Origin: Mytilus trossulus
Taxonomy: Eukaryota > Mollusca > Bivalvia > Mytilida > Mytilidae
DNA length: 64,000 nucleotides
Direction of reading: 5' to 3'
NCBI RefSeq assembly: GCF_036588685.1
Contig: NC_086378.1
Span: forward strand, 36,991,578 to 37,055,577
Below the pieces are notes generated by a model. That model was not told the DNA's origin, ran no database searches, and worked only from the letters and a program-made list of their open reading frames with translations. The position numbers and the translations under genes were made by a program. Positions 61,684 to 64,000 of the stretch are shown in pieces (the stretch's first letter is position 1; every line of letters begins with the position of its first letter).

Positions 61684-62432
61684 ACAGTCAGGGATATAAC
61701 TCTATAGGGTTATTACAGGAAAATAACATACATTTGTTATTGTGGACTAAAAAATCAAAGAAATGTGATAACATACGTATGTTACATGTTTCAAAGGGAC
61801 AATATACATCATTAGTTTAGTTAAAAATGTATACAAGTTCTATTGATATTACTATTGCCTTTATGTATACTTAACTATTGAAAGATATAACAGTTCATAG
61901 TATTCCAATTTTGAATAGTACAACTATATGTTATTACAGAAAAAATATGCCTGTAATAACTAAAGGGTGTTATCACGGCTTCTCTTTATCACTTCAAAGC
62001 ATTTGCTCAGACATAAATCATGCCTAATTACAATGTATTTAAATTTATTGTAAGAAATAATGACCAGAGCATGTATTGAGGTTCTGCGCAAGTTTCTAAG
62101 TAATTCCCAAGTGTCTTATATAATAAGTTACATTCCTTTAATAACTAAGCCTTGTTATCACAGCTAAGTTAATTCCTTAATAGCCTTGTCTCATTGATTA
62201 ACCCTGGTTAATCAAAAATGTATTAATTCAATTTAAAAATTAATTATCAAGGCTATGCATTTAGTTTCTGCGCAAAGTCTCAAGAGTTCCCAAGAGTCCA
62301 CTATAGATTAAATAATTTTACAAATAACAAACATATGTTATTACAGATTTAGAAAATTTAAAGAAAAGTATCTGTAATAACACACGTAAGTTATTTTCTG
62401 TAATAACCCTATAGAGTTATATCTCTGACTGT
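61684..62432. mobile_element. TIR element ACAGTCAGGGATATAAC, 749 bp
   Basis: TIRs of over 45 bp (ACAGTCAGGGATATAACTC, TATAGGGTTATTACAG), flanked by TAA on both sides (61681-61683, 62433-62435). Repeated GTTATTACAG/CTGTAATAAC words fill the subterminal regions. Same 10-bp terminus as the element at 47872. Confidence 0.85.
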
Positions 62433-62435
62433 TAA

Positions 62436-63088
62436 AGGTGCAATCAACAGTTTTTTTCTATGACGTCATATTTTGAGGGACCATCTATAATTGACCCTTA
62501 GTGGTGTTAATGTTAATGATGATACTTGTATAAAACTAGATATCATTAGAATCAGAATTTTCTCTAGTTTATAATGAAATAAAAATAAATTGTACTTTTA
62601 ATAGTACTAAAAAGTTTTATCCAGAGAAAATGGGAAAAACATTGCCTAATCTATGCATAAAAAACATGAAATCAGGCCATGTGCACACCCATGCAGACAT
62701 GATACATGCACATTTTTCATATTCAAAACTGTATGAATTTCATAGGTTTTTACCTGGTCTTTCTAAAAATTTATGCTTCAGGCTACGTTCGCCTGCTCCG
62801 AAAAGAGCTACAGTGGGTGCAAATAAGTTTTGCACTTTTCACTGCCAAAAAAACAGGATGTTTACAGTTTGTCTCCCCTTAAAACATGTGTATTTAATCT
62901 AATTTTTAAAAATTATTTTAATCATTCAACCTGTTTTAATTGAAGCTAATTAACTTATTTTTACAATCAAATATAAAAAACATGATACTTTTTTACCAAT
63001 TAGGTTGATAAAAAGGGACTTCCCTCCAAGTCTATTTTTAGTCGGGGAATAACCCCTAGTTTTTTATACGAAACTGTTTATAGCACCC
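62436..63088 (+). mobile_element. TIR element M1, copy C (653 bp)
   Basis: TTAA flanks both ends (62432-62435, 63089-63092). The first base is A instead of G. The 90-codon frame is the same as in copy A except for single changes. Confidence 0.85.
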
Positions 63089-63733
63089 TTAAAATTGAAA
63101 ATCGAAAAAATAATACATTTGTGTCTTTTATTATCTGAAAAATTGCAGATTGATTTCTTTTTATATGGGTGAATATTTGTATAGAAAGCACATAAAATCG
63201 GTGAAAAACCTTCTAAAATTTGGGTGACCCTATCTTTATTTTGCATCATTATAATGGAAATTCATGTATCAACAACATATAGTTTTTTAAGAAAAATCTA
63301 TGGAGTAGAATTAGAGATTTGGCGATTTTAAGACAAATTTCAGAAGGGTTTTCGCCGATTTTATGTGCTTTCTATACAAATGTTCACCCATTTTGTAAGA
63401 ATTCAATCAGTAATATTTCAAATGACAATTGAGATAAACGCAATATTTTTTCGATTTTCAATTGAAGTTCATCGAGTCAGAGTTGTATGCCAAATTTTAC
63501 TGAAATCTGTGACATAGCCCAATTACTGTAACTTGACCTTAAATGTAAATACATGAATTTAGGCAATATAGGAAAGGTGTACTGACATAAGTAGTCTCTA
63601 AACACATTAGCTCCATGGAGCTTTCGTTAGTAGAAGCCATATTAACTATGTGTATCAGTGAGAAAAATGTAAAAGCATAAAAATATAGTATATACCAATA
63701 CACATAATTAACAGCGCCTGGTGATGTTTTATA

Positions 63734-63774
63734 GCCTGACCGGTTTCGGTCCATAAAGGACCTTCATCAGAGGC
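63734..63774 (-). ncRNA. Hammerhead-like ribozyme motif with palindromic stem III
   Basis: On the - strand: stem I GCCT/AGGC, CTGATGA (63770-63764), one extra A, stem II GGTCC-TTTAT-GGACC, GAAA, stem III ACCGGT and C17 at 63738. All parts of a type I hammerhead are in order. The extra A between the first core box and stem II departs from the consensus, so activity is doubtful. Related motifs are known near the ends of Penelope-like and retrozyme elements. Confidence 0.6.
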
Positions 63775-63818
63775 AGAATGGTGGATTAATGTTTGCACCC
63801 TTTTTATATAGATATGGT

Positions 63819-63938
63819 AACCGGTGGTTGAGTTAACCGGCGGTTGAGTTAACCGGCGGTTGCGTTAACCAGCGGTTGCGTTAACCGGCGGTTGAGTTAA
63901 CAGGCGGTTGAGTTAACCGGCGGTTGAGTTAACCGGTG
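63819..63938. repeat. 16-bp minisatellite AACCGGCGGTTGAGTT
   Basis: Seven full 16-bp units with few substitutions plus a partial unit. Each unit junction forms GTTAAC or GTTAACC. It lies about 45 bp beyond the hammerhead-like motif. Confidence 0.92.
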
Positions 63939-64000
63939 AAAAATCCCAGTGGGATTTTCCATGATTACAATTATCTATATTTAGCTAATGTTCATGTTAC

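Larger units (their letters stand above)
59422..63538. mobile_element. TTAA-flanked foldback element (about 525 bp) carrying a 3.6-kb nested block
   Basis: Outer ends GGTCAAGGAACAGTAAATGG and, from the right, GGTCAAGTTACAGTAATTGG are flanked by TTAA (59418-59421, 63539-63542). Arms of about 215 bp continue on the left through 59496 and resume at 63089 (AATTGAAAATCGAAAAAATA), pairing with 63464 downwards. The block 59497-63088 lies inside the left arm. No protein is encoded. Confidence 0.8.

Noticed and set aside
1..64000. CRISPR arrays, bacterial operons or prophage
   Set aside because: The tandem repeats lack repeat-spacer structure, and genes are split by introns. The DNA is animal nuclear.
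1..64000. tRNA or rRNA genes
   Set aside because: No cloverleaf with conserved A and B boxes or rRNA core sequence was recognised by eye. A tRNAscan-SE run would settle it.

Overview
The window looks like AT-rich genomic DNA from a bivalve mollusc, most likely a marine mussel of the Mytilus type. The evidence is eukaryotic split genes with GT/AG introns, no operons, and very dense interspersed repeats of families I recognise as typical of mussel genomes. The exact species cannot be fixed from the sequence alone.

Two protein-coding genes can be rebuilt exon by exon. (1) On the + strand, 6655-16831, nine exons join in frame into a 339-residue secreted CAP-superfamily protein. It has a signal peptide, a CAP domain, a Cys-rich hinge, a six-cysteine ShKT-like module and a hydrophobic C-terminus that looks like a GPI-anchor signal. 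(2) On the - strand, 53245-37545, nine exons join in frame into a 363-residue SEH1 (SEC13-like WD-repeat nucleoporin, also a GATOR2 subunit). The genes converge: their 3' ends face each other across about 20.7 kb of repeat-rich intergenic DNA. They have no evident functional link.

Layout. 1-6.6 kb: upstream flank with interspersed repeats, a TTAA-flanked insertion and a decayed retrotransposon fragment. 6.6-16.9 kb: the CAP gene, with hammerhead-ribozyme repeats in several introns. 17-37.5 kb: intergenic. It holds hammerhead repeats (one with an intact core at 21.0 kb), a tandem-repeat element ending in a strong hairpin (24.0-25.2 kb), tandem AT-rich repeats (27-28 kb), one copy of a 653-bp TIR element, a TA-flanked MITE with a nested insertion (29.6-30.2 kb), a hAT-type element with a perfect 8-bp target duplication (31.1-32.6 kb), and further repeats. 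37.5-53.2 kb: SEH1. Its introns hold TIR elements, a pseudogene, and a 5'-truncated non-LTR retrotransposon with paired RNA-like hairpins in its 3' region and a (TTATC)7 tail. 54.1-56.0 kb: a long bivalve repeat with internal tandem units. 56.0-63.6 kb: a stack of nested inverted repeats and TTAA-bounded modules, including a perfect-looking 764-bp tandem duplication. 63.7-63.95 kb: a second hammerhead-like motif beside a 16-bp minisatellite.

The most interesting content lies in the repeats: the hammerhead-ribozyme-bearing elements, the nested TTAA-bounded structure at the right end, and the duplicated, apparently covarying hairpins in the retrotransposon 3' end. All coordinates were read by eye. 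Splice sites were chosen by GT/AG plus frame continuity. UTR ends, identities and copy numbers elsewhere in the genome were not measured.
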